Shown here: positions 46,918 through 55,496 of the stretch, piece after piece | Numbering within the stretch: position 1 is the stretch's first letter | How the letters are laid out: each line of letters opens with the position of its first letter | Assembly (NCBI GenBank): GCA_002401855.1 | Contig: NVUH01000001.1 | Coordinates: forward strand, 161,035 to 225,034 | Direction: 5' to 3' | Length of the DNA stretch: 64,000 bases | Origin: Hyphomicrobiales bacterium | GTDB lineage: Bacteria > Pseudomonadota > Alphaproteobacteria > Rhizobiales > OSC116 | The notes under the pieces: model-generated | Told to the model about the DNA's origin: nothing | What the model saw: the letters and a program-made list of their open reading frames with translations, nothing else | Database searches by the model: none | Program-made: the position numbers and the translations under genes

Positions 46918-47195
46918 CTATGCTCTGGAAGTTTGCATTTTTGCTTGGCACTGCGTGCGTTCGCTCCGCTCTCTAGCTAAGCCACTCGGCCGCTGATCGG
47001 ATGTGGATTCGGCACCCCAATTGACCTCATTAAGCTGAGTTAGCTGGAGTTTGGTGAAACTCTGCATTTCGGTGCCAAATTGTTATTCATTGTGCGTTGC
47101 TTGGGAAAAGAGTCCGAAGCCTTTAGGCTGAGGCAAGCGCGACTGCGCGTCGCCGTTAGGCGTGGCAAGAGAGCGGAGCGAACGCCCGCAGGGGC
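46918..47195 (+). repeat. Palindrome-rich dispersed repeat, copy R1
   Basis: Starts GCTCTGGAAGTTTGCATTTT, includes GCTTGGCACTGCGTGCG and CTAGCTAAGCCACTC, and ends in the reverse complement of a module shared with 63.6 kb (CCGAAGCCTTTAGGCTGAGG, CGCCGTTAGGCG). It has an internal 17-bp perfect inverted repeat (46957-46973 with 47169-47185). R2 at 52.6-52.95 kb is a collinear copy in the opposite orientation. No ORF inside; the whole 46812-47219 spacer holds no gene. Confidence 0.8.
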
Positions 47196-47219
47196 TGAAG
47201 CGAGCCGAAAGGCGAGTGA

Positions 47220-48599
47220 CTAATATGAATATTCTTTGAAAATTCTTGTGATGTCGCCTGCCCATTCGCCGTGATATTTTTCTAATAAAACATCTGCATT
47301 GGTGCGGCCTGATTCGGCGATTTCGGCGATATTGTCGATGAATTGGGCTTCGTTGTCGCCATTGCTGTCTTTTAGGTTGCGGGCGGTTAGGCCTTGGTGG
47401 GAGATTTTTATCATTTGTTTGGCGATGTCTTGGGTTGTGCCATTTCTGAATGGGGTTTTGAGTGCGGTTCTGGGGACTGCGTTGCGCAATTCTAGCATTT
47501 CTTCGGTGGTCCAGTCTTTGATGAGATCGTAGGCGGCATCTAGTGCTGTGTCATCATAAAGCAAACCGACCCATAGGGCTGGTAGAGCGCATAGATTTTG
47601 CCAGCTGCCTGCATCGGCGCCGCGCATTTCTAGGAATTGTTTCATCCGAACTTCGGGGAACAGTGTGGTTAGGTGGCTTTCCCAATCGTCTAGAGTTGGT
47701 TTTTCGCCGGGGAGGCATTTGAGTTTGCCGTCGAGGAAATCTTTGAAGCTTTCGCCTGTGGCGTTGATATATTTGCCATCGCGATAGACAAAATACATGG
47801 GCACATTTAATGCGTGATCGACATAGCTTTCAAAGCCTGCGCCCTCATCGAACATGAAGGGTAGCATGCCTGTGCGGCTATTGTCGGTATCCTTCCACAC
47901 TTCGGAGCGATAGCTTAAAAAGCCATTTGGCTTGCCGTCGGTGAAGGGTGAATTGGCGAAAAGTGCGGTGGCGATTGGTTGTAGAGCCAAGCTGACACGT
48001 AGTTTTTTAAGCATATCGGCTTCTGATGCGAAATCTAAATTCACTTGCACTGTGGCTGAGCGGAACATCATCTCGCGGCCCAAAGAGCCGACCTTTTGCA
48101 TATATGCGCGCATGATTTTATAGCGGCCTTTGGGCATAATCGGCACGTCTTCTAATTTCCATGTCGGGGCAAAACCAAGGCCGATAAAGCCAAGACATTG
48201 TTCATCACTGACCGCGCGAATTTGGCGCAGATGGGCATGAACCTCGCGGCAAGTTTCGTGTATGGTGCTTAATGGCGCGCCCGAAAGCTCGAACTGGCCA
48301 CCTGGTTCTAGGGTGATTGAACCTAATACATCGGTGCTATTGTCTAATCTTGGGGCTTTGAGGCCAATCAATACACCGTCTTCAACCATAGGTTGCCAAT
48401 CAAAATCATCGCGCAGGCCTTCCATAAGCCGCTTGATTCCGCATCTGCCGTCATATGGCAGTGGGTTTAATTTATCGAAACAATAACCAAATTTTTCGTG
48501 CTCGGTACCGATGCGCCATTTTTCCTTTGGCTTGCAGCCTCTGGATAGGCCGTTGATAAGATCTTGCTTATTTTCGATGAGCGGTGAGAAATTTGCCAT
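47220..48599 (-). CDS. gshA: Glutamate-cysteine ligase
   Basis: First enzyme of glutathione synthesis, of the plant/alphaproteobacterial class (459 residues). Landmarks: RIGTEHEKFGYCFDKLNPLPYDG, SITLEPGGQFELSGAPLSTIHETCREVHAHL, LGFIGLGFAPTWKLEDVPIMPKGRYKIM, TVQVNLDFASEADMLKKLR, and MRGADAGSWQNLCALPALWVGLLYDD. The disulfide-regulatory cysteines of plant GshA are not obvious. Transcribed away from rsmE in tandem orientation, with a repeat element R1 immediately beyond its stop. Confidence 0.93.
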   Translation of the reverse strand: MANFSPLIENKQDLINGLSRGCKPKEKWRIGTEHEKFGYCFDKLNPLPYDGRCGIKRLMEGLRDDFDWQPMVEDGVLIGLKAPRLDNSTDVLGSITLEPGGQFELSGAPLSTIHETCREVHAHLRQIRAVSDEQCLGFIGLGFAPTWKLEDVPIMPKGRYKIMRAYMQKVGSLGREMMFRSATVQVNLDFASEADMLKKLRVSLALQPIATALFANSPFTDGKPNGFLSYRSEVWKDTDNSRTGMLPFMFDEGAGFESYVDHALNVPMYFVYRDGKYINATGESFKDFLDGKLKCLPGEKPTLDDWESHLTTLFPEVRMKQFLEMRGADAGSWQNLCALPALWVGLLYDDTALDAAYDLIKDWTTEEMLELRNAVPRTALKTPFRNGTTQDIAKQMIKISHQGLTARNLKDSNGDNEAQFIDNIAEIAESGRTNADVLLEKYHGEWAGDITRIFKEYSY

Positions 48600-48724
48600 T
48601 GGTTTTGGAACCTTGTTATTTTAGTCATTCATTATATAAGCTATAATGGGTAGATGTTAAGCCCCTAAATGATGGAAATTATCAAATTATTTTGATTGAT
48701 TTTTTACATAAATTTTAGGTGAAA

Positions 48725-49474
48725 TCACCAATCGCCAATAGTGGCTTGTACCAAGGTTAAGGCGGCAATGGCGGCTGTATCGGCGCGCATAATGCGTGGG
48801 CCGAGCGAAATGGTTGTCACTTGTTCTAACGCTAGTAATGCTTGGCGTTCATCGTCGCTAAAGCCGCCTTCTGGGCCGACCAGCACACAGATTTTTTGTC
48901 CCGCTAAAGCAGCAATTAAGCTGATGGGAGAGGCTGTAGGGGCTGCCTCATCGCAGAATATAATTTGATGTGTTTTAGAAAATTGCGCCAAGAAATTATC
49001 GAATTTAAGCGGCGCGGCCACTTGTGGCACGCTGAGCATGGTGCATTGTTCGGCAGCTTCGACGGCATTGGCGGCTAGTTTTTGCAAGTTGATTTTGTGA
49101 TTGTCGGTATAGTCGGTCAGCACGGGTTGCAGTAAGCTTGCCCCCAGCTCGGTGGCTTTTTGAATCATATAATCCAACCGCCCTTTTTTAAGCGGGGCAA
49201 ACGCATATAATAGCTCAGGCTGGGTGGGTTGTAGTTTGGTTTGCAGCATGGGTTTGAGACAGATGCGTTTTTTGGTTTCATAAACCAAACTGGCGCGCCA
49301 TTCGCCATGTTGGCCATTAAAAATCATCATATCATCACCATCAACCAAGCGCATGACATTGCGGACATAATGCCATTGATCTTGATCGAGTGGCAGCAAA
49401 ACCTGTGCTTCAATCGCTTGGGTGACATAAAGCCGTGGTAATTTATGATTCTGTTTGGGGGTTTTTGTGCTCAT
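48725..49474 (-). CDS. rsmE: 16S rRNA m3U1498 methyltransferase
   Basis: SPOUT-fold methyltransferase modifying U1498 of 16S rRNA. 249 residues: N-terminal PUA-like domain (QVLLPLDQDQWHYVRNVMRLVDGDDMMIFNG), KGRLDYMIQKATELGASLLQPVLTDY, and the knot KICVLVGPEGGFSDDERQAL, SLGPRIMRADTAAIAALTLVQ that binds S-adenosylmethionine. Upstream of gshA with a 125-base gap, same strand; the pair rsmE-gshA is widespread in alphaproteobacteria. Confidence 0.93.
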   Translation of the reverse strand: MSTKTPKQNHKLPRLYVTQAIEAQVLLPLDQDQWHYVRNVMRLVDGDDMMIFNGQHGEWRASLVYETKKRICLKPMLQTKLQPTQPELLYAFAPLKKGRLDYMIQKATELGASLLQPVLTDYTDNHKINLQKLAANAVEAAEQCTMLSVPQVAAPLKFDNFLAQFSKTHQIIFCDEAAPTASPISLIAALAGQKICVLVGPEGGFSDDERQALLALEQVTTISLGPRIMRADTAAIAALTLVQATIGDW

Positions 49475-49500
49475 TAATAATTTATGCCGTAAATTAAAAA

Positions 49501-49527
49501 AAAAGGAAAGCCTAAGCTTTCCTTTTT
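49501..49527 (-). terminator. Terminator of the soluble chemoreceptor gene
   Basis: GGAAAGC-CTAA-GCTTTCC hairpin (49505-49522) flanked by long A- and T-runs. Reading the minus strand, it is followed by nine T residues, ending transcription of the gene at 49553-50200. Confidence 0.9.
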
Positions 49528-49552
49528 GGAGGGAATTTGAGGTTTGGTAAAA

Positions 49553-50200
49553 TTACGCTGCGACTGATTCGTTTTGTTTGCTGTGGTCTAAAATAGCGAC
49601 CACACCCTTATCAACATCGCTGGTTTTTGCCACAATATTTTGTATTGATGAGCCCATATTGTTAATGGCATCTTGCACACTATCAATCACATTGCCGATG
49701 GTGTCGGTGCTTTGTTGCACGGTGTGTGCAGTTTTAACAGTAGATGAGCCGTGTTCGATTAACACTTTGGTTTGATCTGACAATTCGGTTAGGGTTTTTT
49801 CAATCTCGCCGGTGGCGGCTGATGTTTGGTTGGCTAGGGCTTTCACTTCGCTGGCGACAACCGCAAAGCCTTTGCCAGCTTCGCCAGCACGTGCGGCTTC
49901 GATGGTGGCATTTAGTGCCAAAAGGTTGGTTTGTTTGGCGATGTCATCAATGGTAGATGCTACTTTACCGACATTATCGAGGCTTTTTTGCAGGTTCTTT
50001 AGCTGCTGTTCAATTTGCGTGACGGCATCTACCAAATTGCTAATCTCGTTCACCGCACTCTCCAAGCTATTGCGTGAATTATTTGTATCGCTTAGGGTAT
50101 TTTCGCCGATTTGTTGCACATCTTGAGCCGATGTGGAGATTTCGTCCGCAGCTTTTTTAACGTCCGTTGCAAGGTTGATGATCGAATCAGAAATGCTCAT
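49553..50200 (-). CDS. Soluble methyl-accepting chemotaxis-like signalling protein
   Basis: 215 residues, almost entirely a coiled-coil MCP signalling module. The hairpin tip [42 protein letters not shown] (here with the conserved Glu-Ala-Ala-Arg-Ala-Gly-Glu) is intact and contacts CheA/CheW. There is no membrane helix, HAMP or sensor domain, so it is cytoplasmic and either takes input from another protein or acts in a non-chemotaxis role. Monocistronic with its own terminator. cheY and cheZ are at 62-63.5 kb; no cheA or cheW is in the window. Confidence 0.85.
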   Translation of the reverse strand: MSISDSIINLATDVKKAADEISTSAQDVQQIGENTLSDTNNSRNSLESAVNEISNLVDAVTQIEQQLKNLQKSLDNVGKVASTIDDIAKQTNLLALNATIEAARAGEAGKGFAVVASEVKALANQTSAATGEIEKTLTELSDQTKVLIEHGSSTVKTAHTVQQSTDTIGNVIDSVQDAINNMGSSIQNIVAKTSDVDKGVVAILDHSKQNESVAA

Positions 50201-50376
50201 ATTATGTCTTCCGTGTAAAAATATAACTTAGTGGATAAATGGCTTGTATACTTATTGGTAAATTGCAGGATTATGGTTACCAAAAGGTTAATAAACTCAA
50301 CCGAAGTCGAATATTGCTGCTCTTTTGTTGTAAAAAATGTCAGCCATCTATAAGTTGTCTAATATAACACTGCCAA

Positions 50377-51390
50377 ATGCCACACATGCCGATGAAATGG
50401 CCGATTGGAGATGAATTGCAGCCCAAAAATACGATAAGTGACGATAAAGTGGCCGATGCCCATGCCCAAAATTGGAGCGACAAATGGTTGCCAGCCAAGG
50501 CTAAACCCTATACGCGCCTGATGCGGCTTGACCGCCCGGTGGGTGTGTGGCTGTTGTTATGGCCATGTTTTTGGGGGCAAATTTTGGCGTTAACTGAGGT
50601 TGAGATAAATGGCGGGCTGTATAGCGTTACATTTTGGGCGCAGGTGAAATATGTGATTTTGTGTTTTACCGGCGCGATCATCATGCGCGGTGCGGGCTGT
50701 GTTTATAATGATTTGGTCGATTATAAATATGACATGCAAGTTGAGCGTACCAAAAGCCGCCCCCTGCCCGCGGGTGATGTATCTACTGGCCAAGCCAAAA
50801 AATTCTTATTCTTTTTGTTGCTGGCTGGGTTTTTGGTGTTGATTCAATTTAACTGGTTTACCATTTTTGTCGGCGCGGCTTCGCTGATTTTGGTGGCGAT
50901 ATACCCATGGATGAAGCGTTTCACTTATTGGCCGCAGGCGTTTTTAGGCTTAACATTTAACTGGGGGGCCTTGGTTGGGTTTGGCGCGGTGAACGGTTAT
51001 TTATCTGACGCTGCTTTGCTACTTTATGCAGCGGGATTTTTTTGGACGATTGGTTATGACACTATATATGCGCATCAAGATAAAGACGATGACATGATGG
51101 TTGGGCTTAAATCGACGGCTATACTATTTGGTAACAGAACTAAATTATGGTTGGCAGCTCTTTATGCATTGTTTGTCACCTGCCTGACGATAAGTGGGTT
51201 ATTGGCTGGGTTTGGTTTGGTGTTTTTGGGGTTAATGCCCTTGCTTATTGCGCAACTTATCTGGCAAATATATAAATTGGATTTAGATGATGGTGATCTG
51301 TGTTTGAAGTTATTTCAATCTAACATCATGTTTGGTGGCGCGGTGACATTGGTGTTTTTAATCTGCTATCTGCTGATCGGTATTGTTTGA
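50377..51390 (+). CDS. ubiA: 4-hydroxybenzoate polyprenyltransferase
   Basis: Membrane prenyltransferase of ubiquinone synthesis. 337 residues, about eight helices after a hydrophilic N-terminus of 40 residues longer than usual. The two Asp-rich sites are CVYNDLVDYKYDMQVERTKSRPLP and DTIYAHQDKDDDMMVGLKSTAILFG. PYTRLMRLDRPVGVWLLLWPCFWG is the family start, so the true start may be one of several downstream ATGs (50386, 50392). Followed closely by the inositol-phosphatase-family gene. Confidence 0.92.
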   Translation: MPHMPMKWPIGDELQPKNTISDDKVADAHAQNWSDKWLPAKAKPYTRLMRLDRPVGVWLLLWPCFWGQILALTEVEINGGLYSVTFWAQVKYVILCFTGAIIMRGAGCVYNDLVDYKYDMQVERTKSRPLPAGDVSTGQAKKFLFFLLLAGFLVLIQFNWFTIFVGAASLILVAIYPWMKRFTYWPQAFLGLTFNWGALVGFGAVNGYLSDAALLLYAAGFFWTIGYDTIYAHQDKDDDMMVGLKSTAILFGNRTKLWLAALYALFVTCLTISGLLAGFGLVFLGLMPLLIAQLIWQIYKLDLDDGDLCLKLFQSNIMFGGAVTLVFLICYLLIGIV

Positions 51391-51391
51391 T

Positions 51392-52240
51392 ATGGCGATA
51401 GAAACTGACATTTTAAGCCCCGTACAACTTACAGATTTACATGATATTGTGCGCGAGGCTGGCCAAATTGGGTTGAGCTATTTTGGCAAGAATATTAAAA
51501 ACTGGCAAAAGCCAGATGACACACCGATTACCGAGGCTGACCTTGCGGTTAATGATTTTTTGGACGTGCGATTAAAAGCCCTGATGCCTGAATTTGGCTG
51601 GTTATCTGAAGAGACTGTCGATAATCTTGAGCGCCAAAACTGTGAATATATTTGGGTGGTTGACCCAATTGATGGTACCAAGGCGTTTATTAAAGGCTTG
51701 GCCGAATGGGTGGTATCGGTGGCAATTGTGAAAAACAATCGGCCGATATTGGGTTTGATTTATGACCCGATTGCGCAAATATTATATTATGCCCAGCACG
51801 GGCATGGTGCCTATATTATTAATGACGAAAAACAACGGGTTAAAATACAACCGAGTGATAAAGACAATGTGCATGAGGCCAATATATTGGCTTATAAATT
51901 TCATTTTGACCGGATGACCACCCGCTCAGATTATATTTGGCCAAACATGCAATATCAAATTGTGAATAGTATGGCGATGCGCGTGGCTTTGGTGGCGTGC
52001 GGTGAATTTGACGCGATGGTGAGTTTTACCGTTAAAGGCGAATGGGACATCGCGGCGGCTGACATTATTATCCATGAAGCGGGCGGTATGATTACCGATG
52101 GGTTGGGACAAATGTTGGTTTACAACAAAGTCGAGCCTAGCTTGCCGCACATGGTGGCGGCGGGGGCGAAATTGCACCCTAATATCATTGAACATACGGC
52201 TAATTTCAATTTTCCTATTGATAATATCTTTAATCGATAG
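51392..52240 (+). CDS. Inositol-monophosphatase family protein, CysQ-like
   Basis: 282-residue soluble metal-dependent phosphatase. Sites: DTPITEADLAVNDFL, LSEETVDN (Glu), the signature WVVDPIDGTKAFIKGL, and EWDIAAADIIIHEAGGMITDG. The order fits CysQ (3'(2'),5'-bisphosphate nucleotidase), which recycles PAP from sulfate assimilation, but inositol-1-phosphatase or histidinol-phosphatase cannot be excluded. ATG 51392 is one base after the ubiA stop. Confidence 0.85.
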   Translation: MAIETDILSPVQLTDLHDIVREAGQIGLSYFGKNIKNWQKPDDTPITEADLAVNDFLDVRLKALMPEFGWLSEETVDNLERQNCEYIWVVDPIDGTKAFIKGLAEWVVSVAIVKNNRPILGLIYDPIAQILYYAQHGHGAYIINDEKQRVKIQPSDKDNVHEANILAYKFHFDRMTTRSDYIWPNMQYQIVNSMAMRVALVACGEFDAMVSFTVKGEWDIAAADIIIHEAGGMITDGLGQMLVYNKVEPSLPHMVAAGAKLHPNIIEHTANFNFPIDNIFNR

Positions 52241-52333
52241 GTTAAGGGATTTGCTGGCTATTGCCTTTTGATTAGAATTTGTTAAATTAAAACAAGTATT
52301 TTATTAAACTAGGACAACAAAGCGGAGATTAAA

Positions 52334-52579
52334 ATGGCAGGCACACAAAAATTACATATGGTGGCAGGCGGTGAGCTTGAAGATTTAAAAACAATTACAT
52401 TTCGTAATTTAGATGATCTGGATATTGTTGGCATTTACCCCAATTATGAAGAAGCGGTTGCGGCTTGGCGTACCAAGGCTCAAAGCACGGTTGATAATGC
52501 ACATATGCGTTATTTCGTGTTTAACTTGCATAAGCTTATTGATCTTGACATTGATGTTGAAAGTGATGAGCGGATATAG
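52334..52579 (+). CDS. DUF4170 protein
   Basis: 81-residue soluble protein of the alphaproteobacterial DUF4170 family: QKLHMVAGGELEDLKTITFRNLDDLDIVGIYPNYEEAVAAWRTKAQSTVDNAHMRYFVFNLHKL. No known activity. It regularly lies downstream of a CysQ-like gene. A GGAG site is nine bases ahead of the ATG. The repeat element R2 begins 20 bases after its stop. Confidence 0.88.
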   Translation: MAGTQKLHMVAGGELEDLKTITFRNLDDLDIVGIYPNYEEAVAAWRTKAQSTVDNAHMRYFVFNLHKLIDLDIDVESDERI

Positions 52580-52595
52580 GGAAGTATGCTGCCTA

Positions 52596-52953
52596 AGCTC
52601 TGGAAGTTTGCATTTTTTCGTTCGGCTTAAGCCTCTCTTTTTCGCCCACCTGTCGGTGGGCTAGTGGCACTAGCGTGCGCTCGCTCCGCTCTCTTGCCGC
52701 GCCTAACGGCGACGCGCGGTCGCGCTTGCCTCAGCCTAAAGGCTTCGGACCTCTTTCCCACGATAAGCACAAGGCTGCAAATTCAGAATTTGTTGAACGC
52801 ACCGAAGTGCGGAGTTTCGGCAAACTCGAGCTAACTTAGCATAATGAGGTTAGGTTGGGTGGTGAGTTCACGTCCCACCAGCGGCTGAGTGGCTTAGCTA
52901 GAGAGCGGAGCGAGCGCACGCAGTGCCAAGCAAAAAACTTCTTCCAGAGCATC
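52596..52953 (-). repeat. Palindrome-rich dispersed repeat, copy R2 (inverted relative to R1)
   Basis: Both ends carry the inverted terminal motif GCTCTGGAAG/CTTCCAGAGC. Inside is a 21-bp perfect inverted repeat (52673-52693 with 52901-52921), extended by GGCAC/GTGCC outward. Reverse-complemented, R2 aligns collinearly with R1 (GCTTGGCACTGCGTGCG, CTAGCTAAGCCACTC, CGCACTTCGGTGCG-like, CCGAAGCCTTTAGGCTGAGG). No ORF. The 52580-52966 spacer holds only this element. Confidence 0.8.
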
Positions 52954-52966
52954 AACAGTAAGCCTG

Positions 52967-54241
52967 CTACAACTCGGCGATATACTCGCGGGTGAGATTT
53001 TTGCTTTGTTCGACGGCGGGTTGGTCGAAGGCGTTAACCTCTAACAAGGCGGCGGCGGCGATGGTTTCGCACATGAAATGCATTAATAATGCGCCCATGG
53101 TGGCGGCGTCTAGGGTTTTTAGGGTTATGAAACGCACTGGGATGGCTTTGTCGGCCAAGGTTGCTGCCGTTGCGCGTTGTTGGGCGGTGACGATGTCGCC
53201 AATGGTGCGGCCTGCTATGTAATCAAATTGATCGCCCATAAAGATATCGGGTTTTAGCATGTTGCCTTGGCCAGATTGGTCTTTGGTGATGAAGGTGACG
53301 TATTTGTTTTTGGGGCCATCTAAGAATAATTGTTGTTGGCTGTGTTGGTCAACGGGGCCGATGGATGAGATGGGGGTGATGCCTTTGCCGTCTTTGCCGA
53401 GGCTTTCGGCCCAAAGCTGCACATACCATGAGGTGAAGAGCTTTAGCTGATCCATGTAAGCCCAGAGGACGTTTTCACAATGGCCTGTTTGGTCGAAATA
53501 CACGCTATAGGCGGCGCCTTCGGCGGCATATTTTGGGTTGTCGATGACTGATTTTGCGCCTAATTTGATTTGTTCTAGATCTATATCAAACAAGGCGGCT
53601 ACGAATAGGCCGACATTTGATAATACTGAAAAACGCCCGCCAATGCCTTCATGATGATCAAGAATTGGCATGTTGTATTTTTCGGCCAATTGGCGGATTG
53701 GGTTGGGTTTTTGTTTGTGTGGTTCGGTGATGATGACCGCGGTTTTTGAGAGATTATCAGCGCCGTTATGGGTGATTGACCAATCTAGATAAACGCTGGC
53801 CAAGGCCACTGTTTCGAGCGTTGTGCCTGATTTGGAGATGATCACCACGCCTGTGGTTTTAGGGTTTAAGCCATCTAATAAATTGCTTAGGCTTAGGGCG
53901 TCTAGATTATCTAAAAAATGAATGTTGAAGGGTTTTGTTGCGTCAGACCCGACACAGCCATAGCCTGCCAATTGTACCAAGGCTTGCGCGCCTAGGCTTG
54001 AGCCGCCGCAGCCAATATGCACAATGTCGGTGAGGCCTGTTTTGAATTTTTGGGCTAGTTTATTCAACTCGTCAATGTCTGACATATCGGTCGCGACGTC
54101 GAAAAATGGCATTTCAGTAAATTTAACTTCTAGAGCTTTTTGGGCTTTGTTAGTTAAAATGCCAAGCCTGCCTTGGTCAATATCGAGTTTATCTTCACTT
54201 AAGATATGCGCTTCATATAGATTCATTGCAGGGGCTTTCAT
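52967..54241 (-). CDS. pgi: Glucose-6-phosphate isomerase
   Basis: Interconverts glucose-6-phosphate and fructose-6-phosphate. 424 residues, the shorter alphaproteobacterial form. Seen: IVHIGCGGSSLGAQALVQL (phosphate loop), VVIISKSGTTLETVALASVYL, GGRFSVLSNVGLFVAALFDID (catalytic Arg/Glu region), QLWAESLGKDGKGITPISSIGPVDQHSQQQLFLDGP. ATG 54241 follows the upstream M16 stop by one base; a longer frame to 54268 would overlap it. ATG 54226 is possible. Repeat R2 lies just past the stop. Confidence 0.93.
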   Translation of the reverse strand: MKAPAMNLYEAHILSEDKLDIDQGRLGILTNKAQKALEVKFTEMPFFDVATDMSDIDELNKLAQKFKTGLTDIVHIGCGGSSLGAQALVQLAGYGCVGSDATKPFNIHFLDNLDALSLSNLLDGLNPKTTGVVIISKSGTTLETVALASVYLDWSITHNGADNLSKTAVIITEPHKQKPNPIRQLAEKYNMPILDHHEGIGGRFSVLSNVGLFVAALFDIDLEQIKLGAKSVIDNPKYAAEGAAYSVYFDQTGHCENVLWAYMDQLKLFTSWYVQLWAESLGKDGKGITPISSIGPVDQHSQQQLFLDGPKNKYVTFITKDQSGQGNMLKPDIFMGDQFDYIAGRTIGDIVTAQQRATAATLADKAIPVRFITLKTLDAATMGALLMHFMCETIAAAALLEVNAFDQPAVEQSKNLTREYIAEL

Positions 54242-54242
54242 T

Positions 54243-55496
54243 TTAATCAGTTTCGTTCGGACCAACAATCACTTGTGCCATATTTTCAACATCAAGCAAG
54301 CCTGCTGCCATGCGTGCAACACCTTGTTTTGTTACCTTATTGACCAGACTATTCCGCTGGTCGATAAAATCAATGCCAAAGTTAAAATATTGCATCGATA
54401 ATAGCTGGTGGGCAATTTTGCTGCCCGTATCAAAGCGCAATGGGTAAGCACCTGTTAGATAGGTTTTGGCATTTTCTAGCTCTTCATCGGTCACGCCGCT
54501 TTCGTGCATTTTGGCAATTTCTTGACGCAGAATTTTAACCGTTTCGGCCATTTTATCTGCCGATGTGGCGGCGCTGCCAGTGATGAGTGAGCCATGTTTT
54601 AAAGGCATTAATGAGGTGTGAATGCCGTAGGTTAGGCCACGTTTTTCGCGTATTTCTTCCATCAGGCGGGAGGAAAAGCCGCCTCCACCTAGGATATGAT
54701 TGAGTACCAAGACCGTCATAAAATCTGGGTCATCTTGCGCGATGGAGGGCAGCGCAAAATTAACCACGGCTTGTGGCACGTCTACATAATGAGTTTCGGT
54801 TTTGCCAATGCCTGCAAAACCAGCCTCAGCAATGGTGGCTACATTGTCTTTGCCGACTTTGCGGCCGGCAAAAATGCGCATCACTAATTGTTCGGCTTCG
54901 GCCTCTGTTACATCGCCAACAATTACCAAATATGGGTGAGCGGCGTTAAAATTTTGTTTGGTGGTGGCTTGCAAATCGGCTTGGGTGATGGTGGCGATGG
55001 TTTGTTCGCTGCCTTTGACTAGGTTGCCGTAGACATGGTTACCGAAAGCCAGCTTCATCAATTTTTTGGCGGCAATGTCTGTGGGGCTGGTGCTGGCGCT
55101 GCGAATGGAAGCAACCACTTGAGCTTTGACCCGCTCACACGCCTCTTCGGCAAATGTGGGGGCGAACATGGCCATATTGAGCAAATCGGCGGCGCGCTCT
55201 TTATGCTTGGTGAGCATTTTTATTGAGCCGTTTATAATGTCGCGGGTGGCCGAGAAATATAAATGCGTGGCGGTTTCATCTAGAGCTTTATGAAATTCTT
55301 GATCATCTAGATCACCCGCGCCTTCATCGAGCAAGGCAGCCATTAAATAGGCTAGGCCATGCTGATCGCCATCTAATGATGCGCCGCCAATGAAGGCAAA
55401 TTCTATATTAATGATGGGCAATCTATGATCTTCGACCAGCCAAATGTCTAGATCGGTAGTGCCTTTTTGGCTGAGGCTTATTTTTTTAATGTCCAT
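54243..55496 (-). CDS. M16 peptidase-like protein, catalytically inactive subunit
   Basis: 417 residues with the M16 fold (INIEFAFIGGASLDGDQHGLAYLMAALLDEGAGDLDD; FSSRLMEEIREKRGLTYGIHTSL; GAYPLRFDTGSKIAHQLL). The zinc motif HxxEH is replaced by HGLAYLMAALL, so it cannot bind zinc, like the alpha subunit of mitochondrial processing peptidase. Start overlaps the stop of the active subunit gene (TAATG). Expected to form a heterodimer with the next protein. Confidence 0.9.
   Translation of the reverse strand: MDIKKISLSQKGTTDLDIWLVEDHRLPIINIEFAFIGGASLDGDQHGLAYLMAALLDEGAGDLDDQEFHKALDETATHLYFSATRDIINGSIKMLTKHKERAADLLNMAMFAPTFAEEACERVKAQVVASIRSASTSPTDIAAKKLMKLAFGNHVYGNLVKGSEQTIATITQADLQATTKQNFNAAHPYLVIVGDVTEAEAEQLVMRIFAGRKVGKDNVATIAEAGFAGIGKTETHYVDVPQAVVNFALPSIAQDDPDFMTVLVLNHILGGGGFSSRLMEEIREKRGLTYGIHTSLMPLKHGSLITGSAATSADKMAETVKILRQEIAKMHESGVTDEELENAKTYLTGAYPLRFDTGSKIAHQLLSMQYFNFGIDFIDQRNSLVNKVTKQGVARMAAGLLDVENMAQVIVGPNETD

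Noticed and set aside
46918..52953. Composite transposon flanked by R1 and R2
   Set aside because: The enclosed genes are ordinary core genes in a normal alphaproteobacterial order, with no transposase; the inverted repeats are better seen as independent insertions.
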